A stretch of 12,134 nt of DNA from Planctomycetaceae bacterium. Its GTDB lineage: Bacteria > Planctomycetota > Planctomycetia > Pirellulales > Pirellulaceae. The position numbers were made by a program, and so were the translations under genes. The stretch spans positions 1 to 12,134 of the forward strand of contig REEF01000578.1 of assembly GCA_007695205.1 (NCBI GenBank). The letters are read 5' to 3'. Positions 1-6,971 of the stretch are shown here, one piece after another (position 1 is the first letter of the stretch; the number at the start of each line of letters is the position of its first letter). The notes beneath the pieces are model-generated. The model saw only the letters and a program-made list of their open reading frames with translations, did no database searches and was not told the DNA's origin.

Positions 1-37
1 TTTCGGGCATGGTCGTTTCCATAGGTTTGGTCGTTGG

Positions 38-118
38 CCGAAAACGACTCCCGACCCCGCCCGCGTCATCCATGCAGGACTACCTTGATTGACAAAAAAA
101 CTCCTGGCCGGGTGCTTA
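38..118 (-). repeat. dispersed bipartite intergenic repeat, copy A
   Basis: Read on the minus strand, this starts with TAAGCACCCGGCCAG (104-118) and ends with GGGGTCGGGAGTCG followed by TTTTCGG (38-58). The same two blocks, in the same order and orientation, recur at 8404-8465. Here the blocks are 45 bases apart, against 26 in the other copy. The first TAA of the element is the stop codon of the creatininase gene, so the repeat begins exactly where coding ends. Similar intergenic repeats are, to my recollection, frequent in Rhodopirellula-like genomes. Function is unknown; a mobile non-autonomous element or a 3'-end RNA element are both possible. Confidence 0.7.
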
Positions 119-895
119 GAAAGGAAAACGCTCGTCGATCTGGGCCTCGGATAATTCGACCAGGAACGTCGCGATGCGATCGACCAGCACCTCCATCGCC
201 CGTCGACCTTTCTCAGCGTCCGCCGCATGCGGGTTTCCTGATCCGGTGTTGGTGGTCAGCAGATGCCAGGGGCGTGCGATCGAGACCCAGCCTTGATTGA
301 CCGCCTGGAAGCGGCTGGGGCGAGTTTGGCCGTCGTCGGCGGCCAGCGTGCCGTCCGCGTGGCGTGCGACCAGGTGAGGGAAGTAGGCCAGCGCCAGGGA
401 CGTTTCCATTTCGCCCGCATGATCTTCCGGTTGATCGAAGATCTGTGCATACTGGTCCGTCAGCGCCTGGAACCAGTTGCACAGGAACACATGCGCCGTC
501 GTCTTGCCCAGCAACTGGCGCAGGATCGGTTTCAATTCGTTTCCGCCATGGCTGTTCAACAGCAGGATCTTTTGGATGCCGCTGTTGGTCAACGATTCGA
601 TCAGATCGGTGATCACCTGTTGCAGCGTGGACGGATTCAGATTCAGGGCCAGGGGAAACTGGCGCATGTTCGTCTGGGTTCCGTACGGGATCGTGGGCAA
701 CAAGACGACGTGCGCCCCACGCCGATGGGCGGCCTCGCACAGATGCGAACCGATGCAATCGGCCTCGAACGTATCCGTCCCGTACGGCAGATGCAGATTA
801 TGCGGCTCGGTGGCTCCCAGCGGCAGCACGGCCACCTGGTAGTGGTGCTCGCGAGTGTACGCATAATTGGTTTCAGCCAAGATCCAGGGACGCAT
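116..895 (-). CDS. creatininase family protein (metal-dependent amidohydrolase)
   Basis: A member of the creatininase/creatinine amidohydrolase fold family: cytosolic metal-dependent enzymes that hydrolyse cyclic or linear amides (creatininase, formamidopyrimidine deformylases, MftE-type peptidases). Counting from the ATG at 895 (259 residues), visible family motifs are LPLGATEPHNLHLPYGTD (ligands E30, H32, D41), LLNSHGGN (H116) and HAGEMETS (residues 159-166, supplying the last acidic ligand). Counted from the in-frame ATG at 907, these ligands fall at E34, H36, D45 and H120, the numbers I recall for Pseudomonas creatininase. In true creatininase the histidine of the third motif is followed two residues later by glutamate; here it is HGG, so creatinine itself is an unlikely substrate. 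Length is normal for the family. I chose 895 because GAGG lies 7 bases upstream; 907 is the alternative. Longer starts, to 1018, add residues unlike the family. The 5' end overlaps the upstream small gene. The stop codon is the first codon of a dispersed repeat. The family call is firm, the substrate unknown. Confidence 0.88.
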   Translation of the reverse strand: MRPWILAETNYAYTREHHYQVAVLPLGATEPHNLHLPYGTDTFEADCIGSHLCEAAHRRGAHVVLLPTIPYGTQTNMRQFPLALNLNPSTLQQVITDLIESLTNSGIQKILLLNSHGGNELKPILRQLLGKTTAHVFLCNWFQALTDQYAQIFDQPEDHAGEMETSLALAYFPHLVARHADGTLAADDGQTRPSRFQAVNQGWVSIARPWHLLTTNTGSGNPHAADAEKGRRAMEVLVDRIATFLVELSEAQIDERFPF

Positions 896-1211
896 GATGG
901 GCCTCATCGACTCGATACCTGCGTGATCGGCGGGATCGACCAATGCTCGATCCGGCAATCGTCGGCTTGCATGTGCAGGATACTCGGTTATCGATCGAAG
1001 GCCAAGCGGGCTGTGCATGGGCCAAGCCTGTGGTATTGGTTGGGCCTCCAGCCTTTTCGCGTTGACAGGCTTCTTTCAGGATACGCGACCATTGAGCGTC
1101 GTCGGCCTGCTGCAAATCGTCTTGGACGCCCAGCATCGCGTCGACGATACGTTCGAGGATCTGTTCTTCGGTCTCGGGCGACATCGGGCTTCGTGTAGGG
1201 GTTCGGTCCAT
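873..1211 (-). CDS. small hypothetical protein upstream of the creatininase gene
   Basis: I do not recognise this 112-residue protein. The first half (MSPETEEQILERIVDAMLG and on to about residue 55) is acidic, probably helical, and its codons look like real coding sequence. The second half is Arg/Ser-rich with a few cysteines and looks less protein-like, so a frameshift or an earlier true end is possible. Two starts are plausible. ATG 1211 has AAGGA-like sequences 3 and 11 bases upstream. ATG 1184 would start at MSPETEEQ but lacks a clear ribosome site. The 3' end overlaps the creatininase start by 23 bases, which would suggest translational coupling if both are real. No signal peptide or membrane segment is visible. 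Confidence 0.45.
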   Translation of the reverse strand: MDRTPTRSPMSPETEEQILERIVDAMLGVQDDLQQADDAQWSRILKEACQREKAGGPTNTTGLAHAQPAWPSIDNRVSCTCKPTIAGSSIGRSRRSRRYRVDEAHHASLDLG

Positions 1212-1580
1212 GATCCTTATAGTCCTTGTAAAAACCAGTCGAATGCCGATCGAAGCTGTTGCTGGCGTTCGATCCGTTTGAGCACATGGCGAGAAAGAGC
1301 AAACTGGATGCCATTGCTTGGCCTTGATCATCGCCGCGGTCAGGTCCCGTAATACAACTCGTTTTGGGGCCATGACTTACGAAAATGCCAGAAATTCTGC
1401 CTGGCGCGATTCTTCCGGTCGCAACGGGTGAAATGAGTAATATTTTCAAACGGCAGAAAGCTGTGTTTCCCAGAAACAGCAGACTTGGTACAGTCCCGCA
1501 TCGATGGCGCGCGTGGTCTGCCGGTCAGGGCAAGAAGCACGCGGGCTGCTAGCGGTGTGCGGATCAGGACTTCGTCGACT
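1212..1580. other. intergenic region between divergent genes
   Basis: This stretch separates the minus-strand hypothetical/creatininase pair from the plus-strand permease and must hold both 5' ends. Open frames here look like shadows. On the plus strand, GCCAG (1387-1391) and CTGGC (1401-1405) can form a stem around AAATTCTGC, and CAGAA/TTCTG inside it is an alternative palindrome (1389-1399). Further on, GTTTC CCA GAAAC makes a short hairpin near 1467-1479. On the minus strand, TATAAG lies 8-13 bases before the ATG at 1211. I see no convincing paired -35/-10 promoter and no RNA gene. Confidence 0.5.
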
Positions 1581-2768
1581 ATGTGGATCATCTTCTCGTA
1601 CGTTCTGCGCGAATTGCTCAAGGTGTTCCTGATCACCTTGGGCGGGATGACGGTCTTGATGTTGATTGTCGGCGTGGGGCAGGAGGCGGTTCGTCAGGGA
1701 CTGGGGCCGGAGCCGATCCTGAAACTGGTCCCGTACGCGGTGCCGAACGCCTTGCGTTTCGCGATCCCCGGCACCATGCTGTTCGCTGCCTGCAGCGTCT
1801 TTGGGCGGATGGCTGCCGACAACGAGATCGTGGCGTTGAAGTCGCTGGGGATTTCGCCCATGAAAGTCGTCGCTCCCGCCTTGATCTTGGCCTTTCTGAT
1901 CAGTCTGGTCGCCGTCTGGCTAAACGATCTGGCGGTGTCTTGGGGGCGCCATGGCATGCAGCGCGTGGTGCTGCATTCCGTCGAACAGATCATCTATGGC
2001 ATGCTTCGCAACCAGGGCGCTTATCGAACGCGTCGGTTTTCCGTGAGTGTCAAGCAGGTGGACCAGCGCCGCTTGATCCAGCCGATGATCAGCTTTCACT
2101 CCGACAACGACAAACCGCCCATCGTCCTGACCGCCCAAGAGGCCGAACTGAGCTTGAATGCTCAACAAGGAACACTGAATATCCAGATGACCGACGGCGA
2201 AGTCACGATGGGCGATCAGGTCACGATGGTCTTTCCCAACACGATCCACCACGAGATCCCCTTGAATGAAGCGCGGCATCGAGCCGGCTCGATGACCAAT
2301 TTGGCTCATCTCCCCATGCGATTCATGGGCATCGAGATCCAGCGGCAGCAGCAGGCGTTGGACCAATTGCGGCAGCGTTACGCCGTGGAAGCATCCTACG
2401 CACTGCTGATCGGCGACTTTGCCAGCCTGTCCAGTTCAGAGTGGGAATCACGGCATCGCGAGATCCAGGACGCGGATGAACGCGTGCATCGACTGAGGAC
2501 CGAACCTTGGCGCCGCTGGGCCAACGGCTTCAGTTGCCTGTTCTTCGTGTTGGTCGGCGTTCCGCTGGCCATCCAAATGCGAAACTCGGATCTGTGGACC
2601 ACGTTCGCGGTCGTCTTCCTGCCAATTCTGCTAGTCTATTACCCCCTTTTAGTTTTAGGTGTGGACTATGCTAAAGTGGGTGCTATCCCCCCTTATTCAG
2701 TGTGGATCGGGAATTTGGTGTTGGGACTGGTGGGCATCCAGTTGATGCGCAAGATCATTCGACACTGA
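1581..2768 (+). CDS. LptF/LptG (YjgP/YjgQ) family permease
   Basis: A 395-residue inner-membrane protein of the YjgP/YjgQ family. In Gram-negative bacteria LptF and LptG form the membrane part of the LptB2FG ABC transporter, which extracts lipopolysaccharide from the inner membrane and passes it to the LptC-A-D bridge. The typical layout is visible: N-terminal segment YVLRELLKVFLI, hydrophobic segments at about 13-33, 50-72 and 100-118, a periplasmic beta-rich region of roughly 130-245, then hydrophobic segments at 313-332, 339-361 and 369-389. The loop MAADNEIVALKSLGISPMK (residues 77-95) matches the conserved cytoplasmic loop. Residues about 250-306 are charged and probably helical or coiled-coil, inserted before the last three membrane spans; this makes the protein somewhat longer than E. 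coli LptF/G (about 360). Start: ATG 1581, with AGGA 11 bases upstream, begins at the family N-terminus; the frame stays open upstream but that part is not family-like. F versus G cannot be decided from this sequence. Confidence 0.87.
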   Translation: MWIIFSYVLRELLKVFLITLGGMTVLMLIVGVGQEAVRQGLGPEPILKLVPYAVPNALRFAIPGTMLFAACSVFGRMAADNEIVALKSLGISPMKVVAPALILAFLISLVAVWLNDLAVSWGRHGMQRVVLHSVEQIIYGMLRNQGAYRTRRFSVSVKQVDQRRLIQPMISFHSDNDKPPIVLTAQEAELSLNAQQGTLNIQMTDGEVTMGDQVTMVFPNTIHHEIPLNEARHRAGSMTNLAHLPMRFMGIEIQRQQQALDQLRQRYAVEASYALLIGDFASLSSSEWESRHREIQDADERVHRLRTEPWRRWANGFSCLFFVLVGVPLAIQMRNSDLWTTFAVVFLPILLVYYPLLVLGVDYAKVGAIPPYSVWIGNLVLGLVGIQLMRKIIRH

Positions 2769-2802
2769 TTGCTTCCTGGGGTTTCTGAATGCATGATGAC
2801 GT

Positions 2803-2808
2803 TATAAT
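2803..2808 (+). promoter_or_regulatory. candidate -10 box upstream of recQ
   Basis: A perfect TATAAT sits 69 bases before the recQ ATG in the 109-base gap after the permease gene. No good -35 hexamer is found 16-18 bases upstream (the position reads roughly GGTTTC), so this is a suggestion only. It would let recQ be transcribed independently of the permease gene. Confidence 0.35.
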
Positions 2809-2877
2809 AGTGATCGTCTGTGCCCTGAGCGGCAGGTGCATCGGCTGATTTGATGATTTCGAACTCCACGACGACGC

Positions 2878-5841
2878 ATGTCCGATTCTACTCATTTGGA
2901 CCTGGCAAGCTGCTTAAGTCGCTTTGGTCTGTCTTCGTTTCGGGCGGGGCAGTGCGAGGTGATTTCGGCCGTGCTGGCTGGCGACGACTGCTTGTGCATC
3001 ATGCCGACCGGCGGCGGTAAGAGCCTGTGCTACCAGTTACCCTCGATCGCTCGGCAGGGCATCACCCTGGTCATTTCGCCGTTGATCGCGTTGATGAAGG
3101 ACCAGGTCGACGGCATGGCAGCGTTGGGCATTCGCGCCTCGTGTATCAACAGTTCGTTATCGATGCCCGAGCATCAGGATCGTCTGGAGCGACTGGCTCG
3201 CGGCGAATTCGATCTGGTCTACGTGGCGCCCGAGCGTCTGCGGAACCAGCGGTTTTTGGAAGCGATTCGCGGATCGAGCGTGCAGTTGCTGGCGGTGGAC
3301 GAAGCGCATTGCGTCAGCGAATGGGGGCATGACTTCCGACCCGATTATGCTCGTTTGGGTCGTTTTCGTCAGCGGTTGGGCAATCCGCAGACGATCGCCT
3401 TGACCGCGACGGCGACCCCGCATGTCCGCGAGGACATCGTCCAGATGTTGCAGTTGCGTGACCCGCGTATCTTCGTATCCGGGTTCGCGCGGGAAAATCT
3501 GCGATTCGAGGTGCAGGACATCAGCAACGGGCGCGAAAAGGACCAACGTTTGTTGGAATTCCTGCGCGAAGAGCCCGGGTCGGGAATCATCTACGCATCG
3601 TCGCGCAAACGGTGCGAAGAGATCCGGCAGTTGATCGCGACGTCGTTGCGGCGGACCGTGGGCACGTACCACGCGGGGATGCTGCCCGAAGAACGGCGTC
3701 AAGTCCAGGAGGACTTTATGGCGGATCGGTTGCAGATCGTCGCGGCGACCAACGCCTTCGGCATGGGCATCGACAAATCGGATCTGCGCTTCGTCGTGCA
3801 TTACAACATGCCGGGCAGCCTGGAGGCATACTATCAAGAAGCCGGGCGCGCGGGCCGCGACGGCCAACCATCACGCTGCTTGCTGCTGTACACCTACCAG
3901 GACCGGTACATCCAGGAATTCTTCATCGAAAACGCCTACCCGTCTCGCGAAACGGTCCAAGCGGTCTACGAGTACTTGCGCACTTTGGAACAGGATCCGA
4001 TCGAGATCACTTTGGAGGATCTGAAAGAGCGTCTGGCATTGCCAGTTGGCGCCGAAGGCGTCGGAGCGTGCGAGCGGTTGCTGGAAAAAGCGGGAGCCCT
4101 GGAGCGTCTGGATACGGGCGAGAACCGAGCCTCGATCCGTCTGGACAGCGACCTGCCCACGCTGGTCGACCTGCTGCCCAAGGAAGCGCGGGTCCAGCGC
4201 CGCGTGTTGCGAGCGATCGAGCAGGAAGTGGACGATCGGCGCCGGGACCGGGTCTATTTTCATCCGCAGCGAGTGGCTGCGGCCTTGTCGTTGGACCGCG
4301 ATTCGGTGCTGCGCGCCTTACGAGAACTCAATCGGCTGCAGGCCTTTGATTACGTACCCGCCTTTCGAGGTCGAGCCATCCATCTGCTGAATCGGGATAA
4401 GCCGTTCGACCAGTTGGAGATCGATTTCGACGAACTGGCAACGCGCCGGCAGGCGGAGTACGACAAGTTGGAACACGTCATCCGGTTCGCTCGAGCCCGC
4501 CATTGCCGCCAGCGCGTGATCTTGGACTATTTTGGGGACCCCGACGCCCGTGACTGCCGCCGGTGCGACAACTGCGGCCATCGGCAATCGACAACGGCTG
4601 GCTCTCAGCCCTTAGCGGCTGGCACAGATCATACCGAAGTGACCCAAGCCGTGCGGATGGTGTTAAGTGGCGTCGCCCGAGCTCAAGAGCGTTTCGGGAA
4701 GGGAATCATCGCGCAGATGCTGAGCGGTTCACAAGCCTCGAAGGTCCTCCGATTCCGTCTGGACCAGTTGAGCACCTTCGGGCTGCTGGCGCATCTGACG
4801 TTGCCAGAGGTGACCGAGTTGATCGACGCCGTCCTGGCCGCCGGAATGTTGGACCAGACGGATGTCGAGCGGAATCGGCCCGTGCTGCGATTGACGGATC
4901 TGGGCCATCAGGTGATGCGAGGCCAGGCCCCGCTGCCGGAATCGTTTTCGCTGTCGGTCCAGGTGGCTCGCCGATTGTCCAAGAAAGCGGCCGATGGTCA
5001 GGCTTCCAAGGCCGGAACGGATTTGACCGACGACGTGGAGTCAAACGAACCGGACGCCGATCCGCAACTGGAACAAACGCTGCGCGAGTGGCGGCGGCAA
5101 ACGGCCGCAGCAGCCGGTTGGCCGGCCTATTGCGTTACCACCAACGCGGTCTTGAGACGGCTTGCCGCGCTGATGCCTAAGGATCTGGTCCAGTTGTTGG
5201 ACATCAAGGGCGTCGGTCAGGCGTTCGCGCATTCCTACGGCGAGCAGGTTCTGGAGATCATCGCAGATCATCGCGCCGCGACCGGCCAGCAGCCATCCGA
5301 GCCTGCATCACCGTCGCCACCAAAGCGGATACGACCGGATTCGATCCGCGAGACGGACCCCGCGTATCAAGCAGCCGACGTCCAAATGGCCGAAGTCCAA
5401 GTGGCCGAAGTCCAAGTGGCCGAAGTCCAGGCGGCCGAAGTCCAGGCGGCCGAAGTCCAGGCGGCCGAAGTCCAGGCGGCCCTCGCGACAGGGAACCATC
5501 CTGCGCGATCGGCCGATCTCGGCCAACAGAACGCGGTGAAGCCGAGCTATTATTGGACTTGGCGTTTGTTGCACGATGGGTTTACGGCGGACGAGTGCCA
5601 GCAGATCCGTCAACTGGACGACCAGCAACTGGTGGCTCATCTGTTGCAGGCGGTCGAGGAGGAGTTGCCGGTCGACGCTACCTGGATTTTGGGGCCCGAC
5701 CAATTGGAAGCGTTGGATCGGGTGGTGGGCGATCAGCCGCCGACACGGCTGCGTCCGTTGCTGCAGCAGTTGCCTCGGGAAATACGTCACGAGCACCTGC
5801 AGTTGTACTTGGTTTGCCGAGGCAGGGGATTTTTACTGTAA
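2878..5841 (+). CDS. recQ: RecQ-family ATP-dependent DNA helicase with extended C-terminus
   Basis: A 3'-to-5' superfamily 2 DNA helicase of recombination and replication-fork repair. At 987 residues it is far longer than E. coli RecQ (about 610). In order: motif 0 FGLSSFRAGQ (16-25), Walker A MPTGGGKS (42-49), DEAH box VDEAHCVSEWGHDFRPDY (140-157), motif III ALTATAT (174-180), motif IV IIYASSRKRCEE (237-248), and motifs V-VI ATNAFGMGIDKSD and YYQEAGRAGRDG (290-302, 318-329). An insert of about 160 residues (about 350-520), probably helical, separates this core from the zinc site C543-x16-C560-xx-C563-xx-C566, which keeps the E. coli spacing. RQC winged helix about 584-682; HRDC-like about 728-800. 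Then a Pro-rich linker, a pentapeptide VQ[VA]AE repeat (835-868), and a C-terminal domain (888-987) resembling the helix-turn-helix domain (HTH_40 type) found on some RecQ proteins and YpbB. ATG 2878 is the first codon before motif 0; no strong ribosome site is seen. The downstream gene begins 19 bases after the stop. Confidence 0.96.
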   Translation: MSDSTHLDLASCLSRFGLSSFRAGQCEVISAVLAGDDCLCIMPTGGGKSLCYQLPSIARQGITLVISPLIALMKDQVDGMAALGIRASCINSSLSMPEHQDRLERLARGEFDLVYVAPERLRNQRFLEAIRGSSVQLLAVDEAHCVSEWGHDFRPDYARLGRFRQRLGNPQTIALTATATPHVREDIVQMLQLRDPRIFVSGFARENLRFEVQDISNGREKDQRLLEFLREEPGSGIIYASSRKRCEEIRQLIATSLRRTVGTYHAGMLPEERRQVQEDFMADRLQIVAATNAFGMGIDKSDLRFVVHYNMPGSLEAYYQEAGRAGRDGQPSRCLLLYTYQDRYIQEFFIENAYPSRETVQAVYEYLRTLEQDPIEITLEDLKERLALPVGAEGVGACERLLEKAGALERLDTGENRASIRLDSDLPTLVDLLPKEARVQRRVLRAIEQEVDDRRRDRVYFHPQRVAAALSLDRDSVLRALRELNRLQAFDYVPAFRGRAIHLLNRDKPFDQLEIDFDELATRRQAEYDKLEHVIRFARARHCRQRVILDYFGDPDARDCRRCDNCGHRQSTTAGSQPLAAGTDHTEVTQAVRMVLSGVARAQERFGKGIIAQMLSGSQASKVLRFRLDQLSTFGLLAHLTLPEVTELIDAVLAAGMLDQTDVERNRPVLRLTDLGHQVMRGQAPLPESFSLSVQVARRLSKKAADGQASKAGTDLTDDVESNEPDADPQLEQTLREWRRQTAAAAGWPAYCVTTNAVLRRLAALMPKDLVQLLDIKGVGQAFAHSYGEQVLEIIADHRAATGQQPSEPASPSPPKRIRPDSIRETDPAYQAADVQMAEVQVAEVQVAEVQAAEVQAAEVQAAEVQAALATGNHPARSADLGQQNAVKPSYYWTWRLLHDGFTADECQQIRQLDDQQLVAHLLQAVEEELPVDATWILGPDQLEALDRVVGDQPPTRLRPLLQQLPREIRHEHLQLYLVCRGRGFLL
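5380..5481 (+). repeat. 15-bp tandem repeat inside recQ
   Basis: Six full copies and one 12-base copy of a 15-base unit, gtccaggcggccgaa or close variants. The first copy carries an A and the first three have AA/AG versus GG differences; the last three full copies are identical. Because 15 is a multiple of three, copy-number change keeps the frame. The encoded peptide is VQMAE, VQVAE twice, then VQAAE three times, located between the HRDC-like and C-terminal domains. The near-identity of units suggests recent expansion by slippage or unequal crossing-over. Confidence 0.95.
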
Positions 5842-5860
5842 TCAAGGGGGATGGATTATC

Positions 5861-6961
5861 ATGACTTTCGTTCATTGGGCCTTATGTTGGAACTTGGCCG
5901 TCGTCGCCGCAGACCCTCAACCGCTGGGCGGTGATTACGGCCAGCCGCGCCTGCTGGTTCCGGCTCCCACCGCATCGGCCATCGCTCATCTTTCCTGGCC
6001 CAAGATCGTCGCCACCCCCGGCGGCACCCTGGTCCTGGCATACAGTGCCGGCGTCGGTCACAACATCGGCGGATCGGGCCCGGCGATCTCGATTTCCACC
6101 GACGGGGCAACCAGCTTTAGTTCGCCCCACGTGCTGGCATATTTTCCCGACGACGATCACCGTTACCGGGACTGCGGCAACATGGCCCTGGGGTTGGCCG
6201 GCGACGGTGCGGTGGTGCTGCTGGCGATGGCCTATTCGGGCGACCAGCAAAACACGATCCTGGGATGGCGTAGCATCGATGACGGCAAGACTTGGCATCG
6301 GATCGATACTGCGGCACTGGCCGAAAATAAGACCGGTTCCGTCTATGGGCACATCCTGCAAGTGCCGGAACTGGGACTGGTTGTCTTCGGTCACTACCGG
6401 CGACCGAGCGAACCGAGCTCCGGGATCTGGATGTCGGTCTCCGATGACCATGGTCAGAGCTGGGGACCGCCGCAGGTAGTGACCCAAGACGCGTATTTCG
6501 AGCCCGCGTTCACGTTTGCCCAAGGGCGATTGGTCGGTTTGCTTCGCCTGGCACGCGATGCCGATACGCGGCGTTACGACCAGGCGGTTTCCGACGATCT
6601 GGGAAAAACCTGGCGAATCGAACCATCCACGTTGGCGATCCCCGATGGGTTGCCGGGCCGCCAGCCCAGCCCGTTCATCACCGTCGACGCCACGGACGCT
6701 ACGCGGTTGTACGCCATCCAATCGATTCGCGGCGACCACGATCAAACCCGTGGCCGCGCGGATCTCTGGGCCGCTGACGTCGAACGCCTGGACTGGAAAC
6801 GCCAAGGCCGATTGGCGGCCATCCCCGCTGGTGCGGCCAATCTGTCGGACTGGTCGTACCCGTGGATGACGCCCATCGGCGATGGTCGCTGGATGCTGGT
6901 GTTCTATGCGGGCACCAGCCGTGGTTCGAGTTCGCTGTACGGCATGGACTTCACACCGTAA
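5861..6961 (+). CDS. sialidase/BNR-repeat family protein
   Basis: A 366-residue beta-propeller protein of the sialidase (neuraminidase)/BNR family, likely exported or cell-envelope. Asp-boxes (S-x-D-x-G-x-T-W) are seen at residues 138-145 (SIDDGKTW), 194-201 (SDDHGQSW) and 244-251 (SDDLGKTW), with a degenerate one at 79-86 (STDGATSF). Their spacing of about 50-57 residues fits propeller blades. The N-terminus MTFVHWALCWNLAVVAADP is hydrophobic and ends in a possible cleavage site after VVAA, but lacks basic residues, so the signal peptide is weak. True sialidases use an Arg triad with Tyr and Asp; I cannot place it by eye, so a different glycosidase or a non-catalytic propeller is possible. 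Start: ATG 5861, preceded by AAGGGGG ending 10 bases upstream. The open frame extends to 5576 but runs inside recQ and is not used. It lies 19 bases after recQ and could be read from the same transcript; no functional link is evident. Its stop is 10 bases from the convergent TIGR03000 gene. Confidence 0.85.
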   Translation: MTFVHWALCWNLAVVAADPQPLGGDYGQPRLLVPAPTASAIAHLSWPKIVATPGGTLVLAYSAGVGHNIGGSGPAISISTDGATSFSSPHVLAYFPDDDHRYRDCGNMALGLAGDGAVVLLAMAYSGDQQNTILGWRSIDDGKTWHRIDTAALAENKTGSVYGHILQVPELGLVVFGHYRRPSEPSSGIWMSVSDDHGQSWGPPQVVTQDAYFEPAFTFAQGRLVGLLRLARDADTRRYDQAVSDDLGKTWRIEPSTLAIPDGLPGRQPSPFITVDATDATRLYAIQSIRGDHDQTRGRADLWAADVERLDWKRQGRLAAIPAGAANLSDWSYPWMTPIGDGRWMLVFYAGTSRGSSSLYGMDFTP

Positions 6962-6971
6962 AGGGCCTCCG

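Noticed and set aside
263..1198. 311-residue plus-strand open frame
   Set aside because: Fully antisense to the creatininase and hypothetical genes; composition is that of a GC-rich shadow frame and no family motifs are visible.
5308..5796. Minus-strand frame with repeated LDFG[RH] units, resembling a pentapeptide-repeat protein
   Set aside because: It is the antisense reading of the recQ 15-bp tandem repeat. The units lack the A-[DN]-L pattern of real pentapeptide-repeat proteins.
5576..5860. N-terminal extension of the sialidase-like frame
   Set aside because: Lies inside the recQ coding sequence in another frame, has no family similarity, and ATG 5861 has a ribosome site and a hydrophobic N-terminus.
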